From Sulfuricurvum sp. PD_MW2 (GTDB taxonomy: Bacteria; Campylobacterota; Campylobacteria; Campylobacterales; Sulfurimonadaceae), in NCBI RefSeq assembly GCF_002633015.1, contig NZ_NSIU01000005.1:1-64000 (forward strand): 64,000 nt of DNA. Reading direction: 5' to 3'. The number at the start of each line of letters is the position of its first letter. Position 1 is the first letter of the stretch. Below, piece after piece: positions 20,543 through 31,009 of the stretch. The position numbers and the translations under genes are program-made. The notes beneath the pieces are model-generated. The model did not search any database. It was given only the letters and a program-made list of their open reading frames with translations, and was not told where the DNA came from.

Positions 20543-22764
20543 TCTTTTCCTTTTGTATTGTTTTGAGCATAATATAGTTGCCCCAGTGCAATCGAGCCGT
20601 CATTGATCGGTGTTTGCTGCTGGGCATAAAATCGTTTTTCTCCAAAACGACGATAAAGTCGTGCCATCAAAGCCCGATTTTGAAAAACCCCGCCTCCGAG
20701 GACTATCGGCAATTCAGGATAGGTGTTCGCATAATACTCAATCATCGCTTCGATGGTCGCTAAAAAGCGGCTTGCAATAACCTTTTTTTCCAATTCCAGT
20801 GCAACGATTTGTTGAATCATCGGAGAAATATCGATCTGGGAATCATGTATATGAAAAGAAAACGGTTCTATGATCGAATCATCCACAAACGACTCCATGA
20901 TCATTCCCCCCTGCCCCTCGTAATCGAGCGTGTGGATAAAACCTCCCAATGAAGCGACCGCATCAAACAACCGCCCCATAGAACTGCTGCGCGGAGCATT
21001 GATACCTTTACTCCACATATGATGCAGCGTCCGTATTTCATGCGGTAAAAAAGCTTCAACGCTCGGTGATTTGAGATTCAATACCTCATCGAGACTGAAT
21101 GATTCAAACAAAAGGGATAGAGCAATTCTTCGCGGTTCCTTGATCGCTTTGTCTCCACCCAAAAGAGCAAATGCTCTTACATGCCCTATCCGTTGATACC
21201 CATGAGTATCGGCGATCATCACCTCTCCGCCCCAAAGCTGTCCATCCTCCCCATACCCCGTTCCATCAAACGCAAACCCAAGAACGGATTCATCCAAAGC
21301 GTATTCTGCCATACAGGCGAGAATATGGGCATAGTGGTGTTGAATACCGTAGTGCTCTTTTTTTTGTTCCGCAGCATATTGGGTAGAGGCATATTGCGGA
21401 TGGAGGTCGTGTACCAACAATGAGGGCTCAGCATCATAAAAGCGTTTAAACGTCTGAAGCGTTCTTTCAAAATAACCATCCGCTTCGATACTTCCCAAAT
21501 CACCGATATGAGGGCTAAGCACCATATTCTCTTTGACCCCTAATGCTATCGCACTTTTTTGATGCGCACCGAGTGCCAAAATTGCTCTATCGTGCTCATC
21601 GTTTAAAAAAGTATGCGGTGCATACCCTCTTCCCATACGCAGCATCACGACCCGACCCTCAGCGATTTGGACCACTGCATCATCGAGTGCATTGACTATC
21701 ACCCGATCGTGATCCAAAATTCCATCCACAACATGAGATAGTCGACTTACAATCTCAGAGGAACGGACCATAATCGGTTCATCACTGATATTGGCACTTG
21801 TCGCGATCAAAGGAAAATCGATTCGCTCAAACAATAACCGATGCAGTGGAGTATAAGGCAAGAATACGCCGATTCGCCCAATCGATGGAGCAATCAGCGA
21901 AGACAAATTAGTACCCCTCAGGGCATCGACGATTACGATCGGTTTGATCATCCCGGTGATGAGCTTTTTTTCTGCTTCAGAGATTTTTGCATAACGTTCG
22001 AGTTGCTCAAGTGAGTTGAACATCACGGCTAACGGCTTAGATTTACGATGTTTTCGTAATCGTAACTCGGCTACTGCTTTATCACTGGTAGCATCACACA
22101 TCAGATGAAATCCACCTAATCCTTTGAGTGCAATGATTTTTCCCGATCTCAGCATATCTACGGCAAGCGAAATCGGATCACCGATGATCTCCTCTCCGCG
22201 GTTATCCAGAAAACTCAATTTTGGACCACACTCAGGACAGCTGATAGGCTCGGCATGATAACGTCTGGACAATGGATCATGATACTCCGCATTGCATTCA
22301 GGACACATTGCAAAATGCTTCATCGACGTGCGGACACGATCATAAGGGGGCGTTTGAATAATTGTATACCGGGGACCGCAATCCGTGCAGTTAATAAAAG
22401 GATAGTGATAACGGCGATTGGTCGGGTCATCCATTTCCATCTGGCATGTTAGACAAAGAGCAGTATCGAGCGGAATAGCAACACTGCTCTGCCCCAAAGC
22501 ACTCTGGCGAATTTCAAAATCGTTATAATCGACGTATTCACATCTCTCGAGTGTTAAAGAATCGATACGAGAACGTTCAGGTAGATCGGTACGCAAAGCT
22601 TCTATAAACGGTTCACATTGTTCGCCATGGGCTTCTATCAGTACACCATCAGGCGTATTGCAGACATAGCCACAGATACCGTAACGTATAGCTTCTCGGT
22701 ATACAAAGGGGCGGAAGCCCACCCCTTGAACAATCCCTTTGATCGTGATTTTATAGCTGATCAT
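20539..22764 (-). CDS. hypF: Carbamoyltransferase HypF
   Basis: Acylphosphatase-like N-terminus (GIVQGVGFRPFVYREA), zinc fingers, HHYAHILACMAEY. Confidence 0.97.
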   Translation of the reverse strand: MISYKITIKGIVQGVGFRPFVYREAIRYGICGYVCNTPDGVLIEAHGEQCEPFIEALRTDLPERSRIDSLTLERCEYVDYNDFEIRQSALGQSSVAIPLDTALCLTCQMEMDDPTNRRYHYPFINCTDCGPRYTIIQTPPYDRVRTSMKHFAMCPECNAEYHDPLSRRYHAEPISCPECGPKLSFLDNRGEEIIGDPISLAVDMLRSGKIIALKGLGGFHLMCDATSDKAVAELRLRKHRKSKPLAVMFNSLEQLERYAKISEAEKKLITGMIKPIVIVDALRGTNLSSLIAPSIGRIGVFLPYTPLHRLLFERIDFPLIATSANISDEPIMVRSSEIVSRLSHVVDGILDHDRVIVNALDDAVVQIAEGRVVMLRMGRGYAPHTFLNDEHDRAILALGAHQKSAIALGVKENMVLSPHIGDLGSIEADGYFERTLQTFKRFYDAEPSLLVHDLHPQYASTQYAAEQKKEHYGIQHHYAHILACMAEYALDESVLGFAFDGTGYGEDGQLWGGEVMIADTHGYQRIGHVRAFALLGGDKAIKEPRRIALSLLFESFSLDEVLNLKSPSVEAFLPHEIRTLHHMWSKGINAPRSSSMGRLFDAVASLGGFIHTLDYEGQGGMIMESFVDDSIIEPFSFHIHDSQIDISPMIQQIVALELEKKVIASRFLATIEAMIEYYANTYPELPIVLGGGVFQNRALMARLYRRFGEKRFYAQQQTPINDGSIALGQLYYAQNNTKGKE

Positions 22765-22838
22765 ACAAAGTCTCTCTTCCTTATCCGAAAGAGATCGGTA
22801 GTTTTAGAGGCTTTACCTGTGAAGCGTAAAACGTTCGT

Positions 22839-24761
22839 TTATAGAAATACTCCACCGACAACGCAATTTTCCTTCCCGATCGGATAGCTAACATTCATCA
22901 ATACCGGAGTATTTTTCAGATTTCTTTGTAAACGGCTAAAGAGAGATTGTCCGGCAAAATAAGATCCGCACAAAACAATATCCGTCGCAGTTGTCTTCCC
23001 TTTGATTTCGCTCAACAATTCACTGAAATAGTCTCCGAATGATTCGAAGATAGAATAGCTTAAATAGACTGAACCTACATCGGCAAGACGATAACTGATG
23101 ATACTTGCCAAGAACGCAACATGATTAAAGCGGTTGTCTTCTACTTTCGTATCGATTTGAAGTCCACCTTTTCCGATAAACTTCAACGCTTCTTTCATCA
23201 CACCCTCAAAACTCTCTTCTTCGAGTTCCAAAAGCATTGCGGTAGCTTCAAACAATGAAACATTCCCCTGTTCAATACGCAACAATGTTTCATAGATTCG
23301 CGGATGATTTTTTTCTATATTATCGATGAGACGATCCGATCCCTCTCGCAAGGTACGCATTGCTTCTATGATCCCCTCGCCGCTGAAATGTTTCGGAGGA
23401 ACAACCCGAATTACTTTTTTCCCGTCATAATAAAGAAATGACGGTTCACCTTGAAAGTAAGCACCGACTACTTTTGTACCAAATTTATTATGTTCAGCAA
23501 TAACGGACATAAACGATGCTTCATCGAGGCTTACCGTATGAAAATTATTCGACTCGACAGCAGGCTCTTCAGTTTCAATCTGATTGACTTTGAGAGTTGA
23601 AGCAGAACTAAAACGCTCCATCTGATCAAAGAGCACGCCCCGATCATCTTTTATCCCGACCAACCCATGGGCAATACTAAGCGTATCGGTTCCGTACGGA
23701 AGACGTGATGGAAATGAAACTCTCTCACCTGAAGCAATGAATTTGATATCTTTGTTGATAAACAAACGCATATCCGATTGATGCTGAATCTCCAAATCAA
23801 AATCCATAACAAAGTCTGCTTCTATCGGTTTTTCTAAAGCTTCATAGACAATATAATCCAGCCCTAATAGGGTAAGCTCTTTTGCAAGAAGTATCGAAAA
23901 ACCTTCATCCGGATATTTTACATCCACCGATGTTCCGAACGTTTCTCGCATCGACTCATCTTTCAGAGCGACATGCAAGATTGGACGTTCAATGCTTAAC
24001 AATGCATTGAATTCATCGTTTATCAATGAACAATAATCCGTTATTTTCATCGCGTTTGTGAGCATCAAAACGCTCATTGGTTTCACTTTTTCAGCACGAT
24101 AAAAACAACGATATCCCATCGTCGTTTTCATCAACAAGGTTTTACCATCACGAAGCGCTTTTGCAGCAACTTCGAACATGGTTCGAAAACTTCCGGCATC
24201 ATTTGCGTATCGTTCTTTATCTTTATGAAGAAGTTTTACAGGGATACCGCACGTATGGCATGAATTAAGTACCTGTTTTTCACGGCGACCAAAGCTTTTC
24301 GCTTCCTCTTCACATGTCGGACACGGTTTGACATACGAAAACGTAGTATTTTCTCTCGTATAAGGGTACTTTTCGAAGAATGCATATTGACCACCACAAT
24401 GGGTACATTGCGTAAAAGGGTAATAATAACGCTTCGATGAAGGATCAAACATCTCTTTTTGACACGACGGGCATAACCCTAATGCAACAGGATATTCGAC
24501 TTCAAAATCCGGAACAGACTCCGGTTCCCCATCCATCTCGTAATGTTCAGACTTACTCAAAAAACACGATGCAGGAAGGGTAGCAGCAATCTCTTCTAAA
24601 CATGCTTGAAGATTTTCATCATGGCTGTCAAACGCACAAATGATTTTATTCTTTTGTTGATGGATAACGGCTTTGATACCAAAGCGGCGAACAATAGAAA
24701 TCAGATAATTTTTTATAGTGGGTTGGGAAAACGGAGTCATTAACTCCAATGCGAATGCCAT
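22839..24761 (-). CDS. hydE: Degenerate HypF paralogue, HydE-like hydrogenase accessory protein
   Basis: HypF-type zinc fingers (CPSCQKEMFDPSSKRYYYPFTQCTHCG) but no HHYAH motif; adjacent to hydABC. Symbol is by analogy with epsilonproteobacterial hyd operons. Confidence 0.65.
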   Translation of the reverse strand: MAFALELMTPFSQPTIKNYLISIVRRFGIKAVIHQQKNKIICAFDSHDENLQACLEEIAATLPASCFLSKSEHYEMDGEPESVPDFEVEYPVALGLCPSCQKEMFDPSSKRYYYPFTQCTHCGGQYAFFEKYPYTRENTTFSYVKPCPTCEEEAKSFGRREKQVLNSCHTCGIPVKLLHKDKERYANDAGSFRTMFEVAAKALRDGKTLLMKTTMGYRCFYRAEKVKPMSVLMLTNAMKITDYCSLINDEFNALLSIERPILHVALKDESMRETFGTSVDVKYPDEGFSILLAKELTLLGLDYIVYEALEKPIEADFVMDFDLEIQHQSDMRLFINKDIKFIASGERVSFPSRLPYGTDTLSIAHGLVGIKDDRGVLFDQMERFSSASTLKVNQIETEEPAVESNNFHTVSLDEASFMSVIAEHNKFGTKVVGAYFQGEPSFLYYDGKKVIRVVPPKHFSGEGIIEAMRTLREGSDRLIDNIEKNHPRIYETLLRIEQGNVSLFEATAMLLELEEESFEGVMKEALKFIGKGGLQIDTKVEDNRFNHVAFLASIISYRLADVGSVYLSYSIFESFGDYFSELLSEIKGKTTATDIVLCGSYFAGQSLFSRLQRNLKNTPVLMNVSYPIGKENCVVGGVFL

Positions 24762-24832
24762 AATACAAATCCTTCGTCATAATCTAGACTATCTCTCATC
24801 GCTCACCCGAAGGAAATCTATGAAAAACAGCC

Positions 24833-24854
24833 TCTCATGGGCGAACCCATGAGA
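24833..24854 (-). terminator. Hairpin terminator after hydC
   Basis: TCTCATGGG-CGAA-CCCATGAGA, 9-bp perfect stem with stable tetraloop. Confidence 0.6.
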
Positions 24855-24863
24855 ATCATAATA

Positions 24864-25574
24864 TTAGTTTGCTGAATCGTCTTTGACGAATTTAGAACCA
24901 CCGATAACAATCGCAATATCTGCTTCTTTCCAGAAAATAGTTCTCCAAACTTGGTAGTAAATATGAAATACTACCCAGCACAAGATAAACCACATTGTCA
25001 TATGGTGAGCGATACGAACATCCATCAATGTCCCGCCACATACCGGAATCGTCCAATCTGTCACCAGATGAAGCATCCACGGCCACCAAGTACCGATTGA
25101 GCTCATCCCTGATTCCAATCCATGTACATACATTTGCAATCCGGTCAACAACATCCATGCAAGAAGCAAATGGAAAATCGTGAAATAAACCGTGTTAAAG
25201 CTATCAGCATGCGATGAATCAAACTCTTTTTTACGGTTTAACGTCAAAAGATTAACGACAACCGCTTTGAATTCTGCAATATTTTTTCCATTTGGAATAA
25301 CTTTTTTATACGGTTTTTCAAAACGGCTGAAAAAATAAAGATACGCAATAATTACCGACGTTACATCGAATAAAATTGCAATGATAAAGTGCCCGTAACG
25401 GTTCCACGCCATTACATATTTATCGACTGCACCATCAGCAATAAAGCTCTGATAGTACGGATGTCCGATATAAAGTCCCGTTATCACCGCGCCTACCATA
25501 CAAATTGCGTTCACCCAGTGGATGATACGCATTGCGGGTGTCATACGTTTGACTTGTTTGTACCCCTGTTTCAT
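24864..25574 (-). CDS. hydC: Ni/Fe-hydrogenase b-type cytochrome subunit
   Basis: Four TM segments, MRIIHWVNAICM and HHMTMWFILCWVVFHIYY heme-ligand regions. Confidence 0.95.
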   Translation of the reverse strand: MKQGYKQVKRMTPAMRIIHWVNAICMVGAVITGLYIGHPYYQSFIADGAVDKYVMAWNRYGHFIIAILFDVTSVIIAYLYFFSRFEKPYKKVIPNGKNIAEFKAVVVNLLTLNRKKEFDSSHADSFNTVYFTIFHLLLAWMLLTGLQMYVHGLESGMSSIGTWWPWMLHLVTDWTIPVCGGTLMDVRIAHHMTMWFILCWVVFHIYYQVWRTIFWKEADIAIVIGGSKFVKDDSAN

Positions 25575-25584
25575 ATTTAGCTCC

Positions 25585-27360
25585 TTAGATACTGCAAGAA
25601 GTATCTACTTTGTAAACAGCAAGCTCTTTACCTTTTGTATCGACAACGTGAACCGCACACGCGATACATGGGTCAAAACTATGAATAGTACGGATAATTT
25701 CCAACGGTTGTTCAGGGTTTGCAACTTTAGTCCCGATCAAACTTGCTTCATACGCACCAAGACGATTTTTATGATCGCGAGGAGCCGCATTCCATGTGGA
25801 AGGAACGATTGCTTGATAGTTTGCTACTTTTCCTTCTTCGATACGTACCCAGTGACCAAGTGCTCCGCGTGGAGCTTCTGCCATACCACGACCTTTTGCA
25901 CTCACACTGACTTTATCAAAATCAAACTCAGTCCATGTTGATTTATCACCTGCAAGAACGTTTGCAGTCAACTCATCAATCCACTCAACCATGACATCTG
26001 CCATCAAGTTTGTTTCAATAGCACGCGCTGCTGTACGTCCAACGGTACTGAAAAGAACAGCGACTGGCAATTTACCGCGCTCCAAGAATTCCGTAACGTA
26101 TTTAGTAATACGTTTGTCTTTTGCTGCAACACCGATAACCATACGTGCCAACGGCCCGACTTCAACACGGGTGTCATTGTACAACGGTGATTTAATCCAG
26201 CTGTATTTCTCTTTTGTTTTAAGGTATGCATTACCGTCTTCACGGCGATCAAGCCCTGTATATTCAGGAATCGTTTGACCTTCATACGGATGAAGAGGTT
26301 TGTCACCTTTGTACCATGAGTGAGTAACGTCTTCTGCGATTTTCTCTTGATCCAACGGAACAACTTTAGAGATATCTCCGCCAAGGACAACCCCGCTTGG
26401 GAAAAGAAGCGCTGATTTATAGAATCCGGTATCATCAAGACGGAAATCACCGTAACTCATGAAGTTAAGCAATCCGCCGCCAGTTCCACCGACACCTTTG
26501 CCACCCATCAATTCAGTGAATGTCGCTTTTGAATCGGTTGCTTCACCGGCATACATTGTTCCAGCCATGTAAACGTCCGGAAGATACGCTTCTTTAACAA
26601 ATTTGCGGCCTGCAAGCAAGAGAGATTTGAACAATGCCAAACGGGCAGGATTTTGGATGTCTTGAACACACGTTACACCACCAACAACGATTGATTGTGG
26701 ATGTGGGTTTTTACCACCGAAAATTGCTTGCATTTTTGCCATATCACGTTGAATATCCAACGCTTGCAAATAGTGTGCAACACCGATAAGGTTTTGTTCC
26801 GGTGTCAATTTGTAATGCGGGTTACCCCAGTATCCGTTTCCGAAAATACCAAGACGACCTTGTTTAACGAATTTCGCTACGCGATCTTGAATCGCTTTAA
26901 ATTCGCTTTCACCGTCAATATACGGGTTTTCTCCAGCAACACTTGCCCATTTGCGCGCTTCTGCCGCTGTTTTAGCCGGATCTGCAGAAAGTGCTGAAAC
27001 AACATCAACGAAATCAAGTGCATGCAAGTGATAAAAGTGAACCACGTGGTCATGCATGTACAACGCACCTTGGATAAGGTTACGAACGATACGTGCATTT
27101 TTTGGAATCGTGATATCAAATGCATCTTCAACCGCTTCGATTGAACGTTGATAGTGAGTACCGGTACATACACCACAAATACGCATTGCTAACAATCCGC
27201 AGTCACGTGGATCACGCCCTTGTAAAATGGTTTCAATCCCACGGAACATCGTCGAAGCACTGTATGCGTCTACAATCGTATTGTTCTCATCAATAACCGC
27301 TTCAATACGTAAATGCCCTTCAATACGGGTAATTGGGTCAACTACAATGTGTTTACTCAT
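25585..27360 (-). CDS. hydB: [NiFe] hydrogenase large subunit
   Basis: RICGVCTGTHYQ and DPCIACAVH plus 20-residue C-terminal tail. Confidence 0.98.
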   Translation of the reverse strand: MSKHIVVDPITRIEGHLRIEAVIDENNTIVDAYSASTMFRGIETILQGRDPRDCGLLAMRICGVCTGTHYQRSIEAVEDAFDITIPKNARIVRNLIQGALYMHDHVVHFYHLHALDFVDVVSALSADPAKTAAEARKWASVAGENPYIDGESEFKAIQDRVAKFVKQGRLGIFGNGYWGNPHYKLTPEQNLIGVAHYLQALDIQRDMAKMQAIFGGKNPHPQSIVVGGVTCVQDIQNPARLALFKSLLLAGRKFVKEAYLPDVYMAGTMYAGEATDSKATFTELMGGKGVGGTGGGLLNFMSYGDFRLDDTGFYKSALLFPSGVVLGGDISKVVPLDQEKIAEDVTHSWYKGDKPLHPYEGQTIPEYTGLDRREDGNAYLKTKEKYSWIKSPLYNDTRVEVGPLARMVIGVAAKDKRITKYVTEFLERGKLPVAVLFSTVGRTAARAIETNLMADVMVEWIDELTANVLAGDKSTWTEFDFDKVSVSAKGRGMAEAPRGALGHWVRIEEGKVANYQAIVPSTWNAAPRDHKNRLGAYEASLIGTKVANPEQPLEIIRTIHSFDPCIACAVHVVDTKGKELAVYKVDTSCSI

Positions 27361-28591
27361 GGCTCTCTCCTGAATTTTCTCGTTTACCTGCTACTGTGCT
27401 GGCTGCTGCATGAATGGCGATACCGATGCCGGCTGCTGTCAACATACCCAAACCGAATTCATCAACAGTTTTTTCAACTCCGCCTGTCGGCGCTTTGATT
27501 TTCGCATCAGCCATTGGGCGCTCATATGCATATTTATCCCAGAAATCTGGTTCTGAACAACCGATACAACCACGACCGACTCCGATTGGCCAGTTCACTG
27601 CTTCGTTATAACGAACGATTGAACAGTTATTGAATGTCATAGGACCTTTACATCCCATTTTGTAGAGACAGAAGTTATTTTGTGCTCCTACATCTCCCCA
27701 CTCTTCTACGTACTCACCTGCATCGAAGTGTGCACGACGCTCACAGTTATCATGGATACGATAACCGAACGCGAATTTAGGGCGAAGAAGTGAATCAAGC
27801 TCAGGAACTTGACCTGTCAATACGTAATGCAAGATTACACCAACCATATTTGCCGGGTTAGCCGGACATGCTGGGATATTGATAAGTGGTTTGTTTTTAA
27901 TAACATCCATTACACCGACCGCACCGGTTGGGTTCGGAGCTGCAGCTGGGATACCACCGAACGTAGCACATGCTCCAACAGCAACAACAGCAGCAGCATT
28001 TTCTGCACAGCGTACGAGATGGTCATGGAAAGTTTCACCTTTCGCACCGATTGTTCCGTATTGTCCGTCCATACCCATTGGGATAGAACCTTCAACGAAA
28101 AGAAGATATTTGCCTTTGAAGTGCTCCATAGCTTCATCAAGTTGTTTTTCTGCTTGATGTCCTGATGCCGCTTGAAGTGTCTCATGGTATTCAAGAGAGA
28201 TAATGTCAAGAACGATTTCATCGATTTTTGGTCCATCAGCACGTAGAAGCGCTTCAGAGTTACCGGCACAATCTTGAAGTTCTAGCCAAACAACTGGAGC
28301 ACGATTCATCATCACCGCAGCGTCCGCAACTAGCGGTGTAAACATAGGAGGTAACATCAACATTGCTGTTGTAGCACTCGCCCATTTCATAAACTCACGT
28401 CGATCAATTCCGTTCTCTTCTAAAAGATCGGTAAAGTCTAGCTTGTTAGCTGGCGTAAGAGAACGCATCTCATTTAAACGCGCCTCACATTTTTCGAAAA
28501 GCTCTTGATAGTATGTGTCGCCCTTGTTCGTTTCGACACGAGAACTCTTCGAAGTGAACAGTTTTTTAACCGTTTCAATTCTATCGGACAT
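27353..28591 (-). CDS. hydA: [NiFe] hydrogenase small subunit, Tat-exported
   Basis: RREFMKWASATTAMLMLPP Tat signal; DCAGNSE, GACATFGG, PACPANP, distal/medial cluster motifs. Confidence 0.97.
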   Translation of the reverse strand: MSDRIETVKKLFTSKSSRVETNKGDTYYQELFEKCEARLNEMRSLTPANKLDFTDLLEENGIDRREFMKWASATTAMLMLPPMFTPLVADAAVMMNRAPVVWLELQDCAGNSEALLRADGPKIDEIVLDIISLEYHETLQAASGHQAEKQLDEAMEHFKGKYLLFVEGSIPMGMDGQYGTIGAKGETFHDHLVRCAENAAAVVAVGACATFGGIPAAAPNPTGAVGVMDVIKNKPLINIPACPANPANMVGVILHYVLTGQVPELDSLLRPKFAFGYRIHDNCERRAHFDAGEYVEEWGDVGAQNNFCLYKMGCKGPMTFNNCSIVRYNEAVNWPIGVGRGCIGCSEPDFWDKYAYERPMADAKIKAPTGGVEKTVDEFGLGMLTAAGIGIAIHAAASTVAGKRENSGESHE

Positions 28592-28687
28592 AATCCCCTC
28601 CTCAATTATTTAATGAACAATCATTCAGTATTCTACGACTGGATAACTTAAACGAATATTTAAAAGATAAAATTTATTTAAAAAGAT

Positions 28688-28701
28688 TGAATACTTATTC
28701 A
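28688..28701. promoter_or_regulatory. Candidate TetR-type operator upstream of hydA
   Basis: Perfect palindrome TGAATA-CT-TATTCA; core GAATAnnTATTC also found upstream of the tetR gene. Confidence 0.4.
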
Positions 28702-28830
28702 GTTTTGGAACAAAAATGTTTGCTTTTGTAAAGAATTGTGCAATAAAAAAATATTATTTTTCTTTTTTTCGATTAAAAAAAGTTAGTTTTAAAAAAGTTA
28801 TTTTGTAACACATTAAAATAATTAGTAATT

Positions 28831-30126
28831 TTAATGTGTCGTACACACCGAGCAAACATCGAAAGTTCGAAATATCAAAGAGGCTTTTTCTATGGACTCT
28901 GCACCTATCATTGCTTTTTGAGCCACCCCTAGATTTGAGTATTGTCCGTTCCCCAAGTTCCATTGTGTGGGTGTGATCATCGAATAGGTTACTATTTTAC
29001 CCTTTTCGACTTTTGCAGTATGAATCAGTGAGCCACGAGGGGCTTCAACAATTCCGATCCCTGTACCGCTGATATTCTCAATAGACAGAGGAGCTACAAA
29101 TGAAGGTTCCGAAAGATCCAAAGTATTCAGAAGATTGCGTATTTTTCGGACACAATATACAATCTCATCCATACGTGCATTTAATCGGATCAGAGAACTG
29201 TCTCCGTGTTTTCGATACAAAGTTGTCATTCCCGAACGTTGTGTGAGAATAGCTCGCGCCAATGGTCCTGTTTCGTAAAATAAATTATTATACAGGGCAT
29301 TTTTCGCGTATGTTTTTCCACCTTTTTCAAATGTGTTTGAGCTGTCTTCGCTAATGAAAAAAAGATCGGCAATCGACATTTCATTCTCACTCATCGCTAA
29401 ACGTTCATCTCCCAGCATCAAAAAACGTTGATGGCTTTTTCCCGTCTCTAGCAGATTGAATCGTTCGAAATATCGTAACAGTTTTCCGAAATCACCCGAT
29501 AGCTGTAATGATGTATCGTCGTGAAAAGTAGATTCAAAGTTCTCAAATGAGCACCCCAATATCTCATCCGTAACAAATTTTTCCACATCGCTCACAATTT
29601 TTAGACCCTGCATCACCTCGATGTAGGTCGGATCGCATGTCACTCCACCCGGCAAAGCATAAGAGCTATGAGGCCATTGACCGCTAAAAAGGGCACATAG
29701 TTGATTGATCTGTGTCGTGATATAGAGTGCCTTCAAAGCAACCGGCGGCTCTTCATTAGCCAATTTTCCAGCTTCGTGCAACATCACCAAATAGAGCCAT
29801 TTGATATGGTTCTGAAGCAATTCGCACAAACGTGTAATCTCGCGAATGCCCTTGGCTTTTGAAGAAAGGGTTATTTTTGCCCCGGTATTGATATAGATGT
29901 TCTCCAACATCCGAACAGCTGCAATCAAATGGGAGTGTCCGCAAATACCGCAAACCCGTGGAGCAATAACTAATGCATCGAGGGCATTGCGTCCTTCTAA
30001 AATTGCTTCCATCCCTCGAAAATGCAAAAAACGGATATCGGCTTCTTGTACGGTACCGTCTGTATCGGTATTAAATTCTAAAACGGCTTCTCCCTCGATC
30101 CGCTCGATCAGTTCATGCGTTATCAT
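28831..30126 (-). CDS. [NiFe] hydrogenase large subunit, HupV/regulatory-like, no C-terminal tail
   Basis: RVCGICGHSH and C-terminus ...FRTFDVCSVCTTH ending at the final ligand-motif His. Confidence 0.9.
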   Translation of the reverse strand: MITHELIERIEGEAVLEFNTDTDGTVQEADIRFLHFRGMEAILEGRNALDALVIAPRVCGICGHSHLIAAVRMLENIYINTGAKITLSSKAKGIREITRLCELLQNHIKWLYLVMLHEAGKLANEEPPVALKALYITTQINQLCALFSGQWPHSSYALPGGVTCDPTYIEVMQGLKIVSDVEKFVTDEILGCSFENFESTFHDDTSLQLSGDFGKLLRYFERFNLLETGKSHQRFLMLGDERLAMSENEMSIADLFFISEDSSNTFEKGGKTYAKNALYNNLFYETGPLARAILTQRSGMTTLYRKHGDSSLIRLNARMDEIVYCVRKIRNLLNTLDLSEPSFVAPLSIENISGTGIGIVEAPRGSLIHTAKVEKGKIVTYSMITPTQWNLGNGQYSNLGVAQKAMIGAESIEKASLIFRTFDVCSVCTTH

Positions 30127-31009
30127 CGATCAGTTTCCCTTCCAGCCGTTTGATATGAAACGATTTTGCAGCACCCGCGAGAGCCAAGTAACTCCGTTTC
30201 GGAACACCTAATGGCATCTCTGCCGGAATCGACATATAGGTTTTTGTGCTAAAAAGATCTTTCTTAGGAAATGAGGGTTCCGTACACCCGACGCACGGCA
30301 TTCCGATACGTGTTTTCGAACTCACATCGTTCCACAGGATTTTATTGCAGCTACCGTGAGTAAAAGGACCTTGACACCCTTGGGCATAAAACAAACACCC
30401 CTCTTTCGTTCCAAAATGCTCACTGTCCACCTTCCACTCAAAATACTCATTTCGAAGACATCCGTTATGAACAAGATAGCCATAAAGTTCTTTTGGACGA
30501 CGATATTCATCAAGAACAATATTTTTTCCCTGAACGATCATATCGATAACAAAGCTAAGCCATTTTGGATGAGTAGGACAGCCGCTTAATGTTATAACTT
30601 TTTCTCGATAATCTTTTAAGAGTCCGTGTTCCTCTTCTTTATCAAAAAGTATTCCTCGAATATTTTGAGGATCATTTTCTTTAAAAATTCCACCGAAACT
30701 CGCACAGCTTCCTAATGCGATAATATGTTTTGTTTTATAGGCAAGTGTAAGCAGCAATAACTCCATAGGCATCCCCGCACGCTCAAAATCGGCTTTATAC
30801 GCCCCCTCAAAAATCAAAATATCCGATTGCGGAAGTTTTTTGACCAATTCTTTGAGCGTTTTTTTACACGGCAAGAGGGGATGGTGGATAAATTCTATAG
30901 TCTCAAGAAGATTTCCAAGCGAAGAATCATTTAAAAAGGAGTGATTATTACCGTTGCAGGTGATCCCCTGCAGCCAGATCACACGAAGTTTAGCGGGCTT
31001 TGAGGGCAT
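30113..31009 (-). CDS. [NiFe] hydrogenase small subunit, HupU-like, no signal peptide
   Basis: VIWLQGITCNGNNH, GSCASFGG, GCPTHP, C-terminal MPLGVPKRSYLALAGAAKSF. Start placed at MPSKPAKLR (ORF track begins at 31039). Confidence 0.9.
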   Translation of the reverse strand: MPSKPAKLRVIWLQGITCNGNNHSFLNDSSLGNLLETIEFIHHPLLPCKKTLKELVKKLPQSDILIFEGAYKADFERAGMPMELLLLTLAYKTKHIIALGSCASFGGIFKENDPQNIRGILFDKEEEHGLLKDYREKVITLSGCPTHPKWLSFVIDMIVQGKNIVLDEYRRPKELYGYLVHNGCLRNEYFEWKVDSEHFGTKEGCLFYAQGCQGPFTHGSCNKILWNDVSSKTRIGMPCVGCTEPSFPKKDLFSTKTYMSIPAEMPLGVPKRSYLALAGAAKSFHIKRLEGKLIDDNA

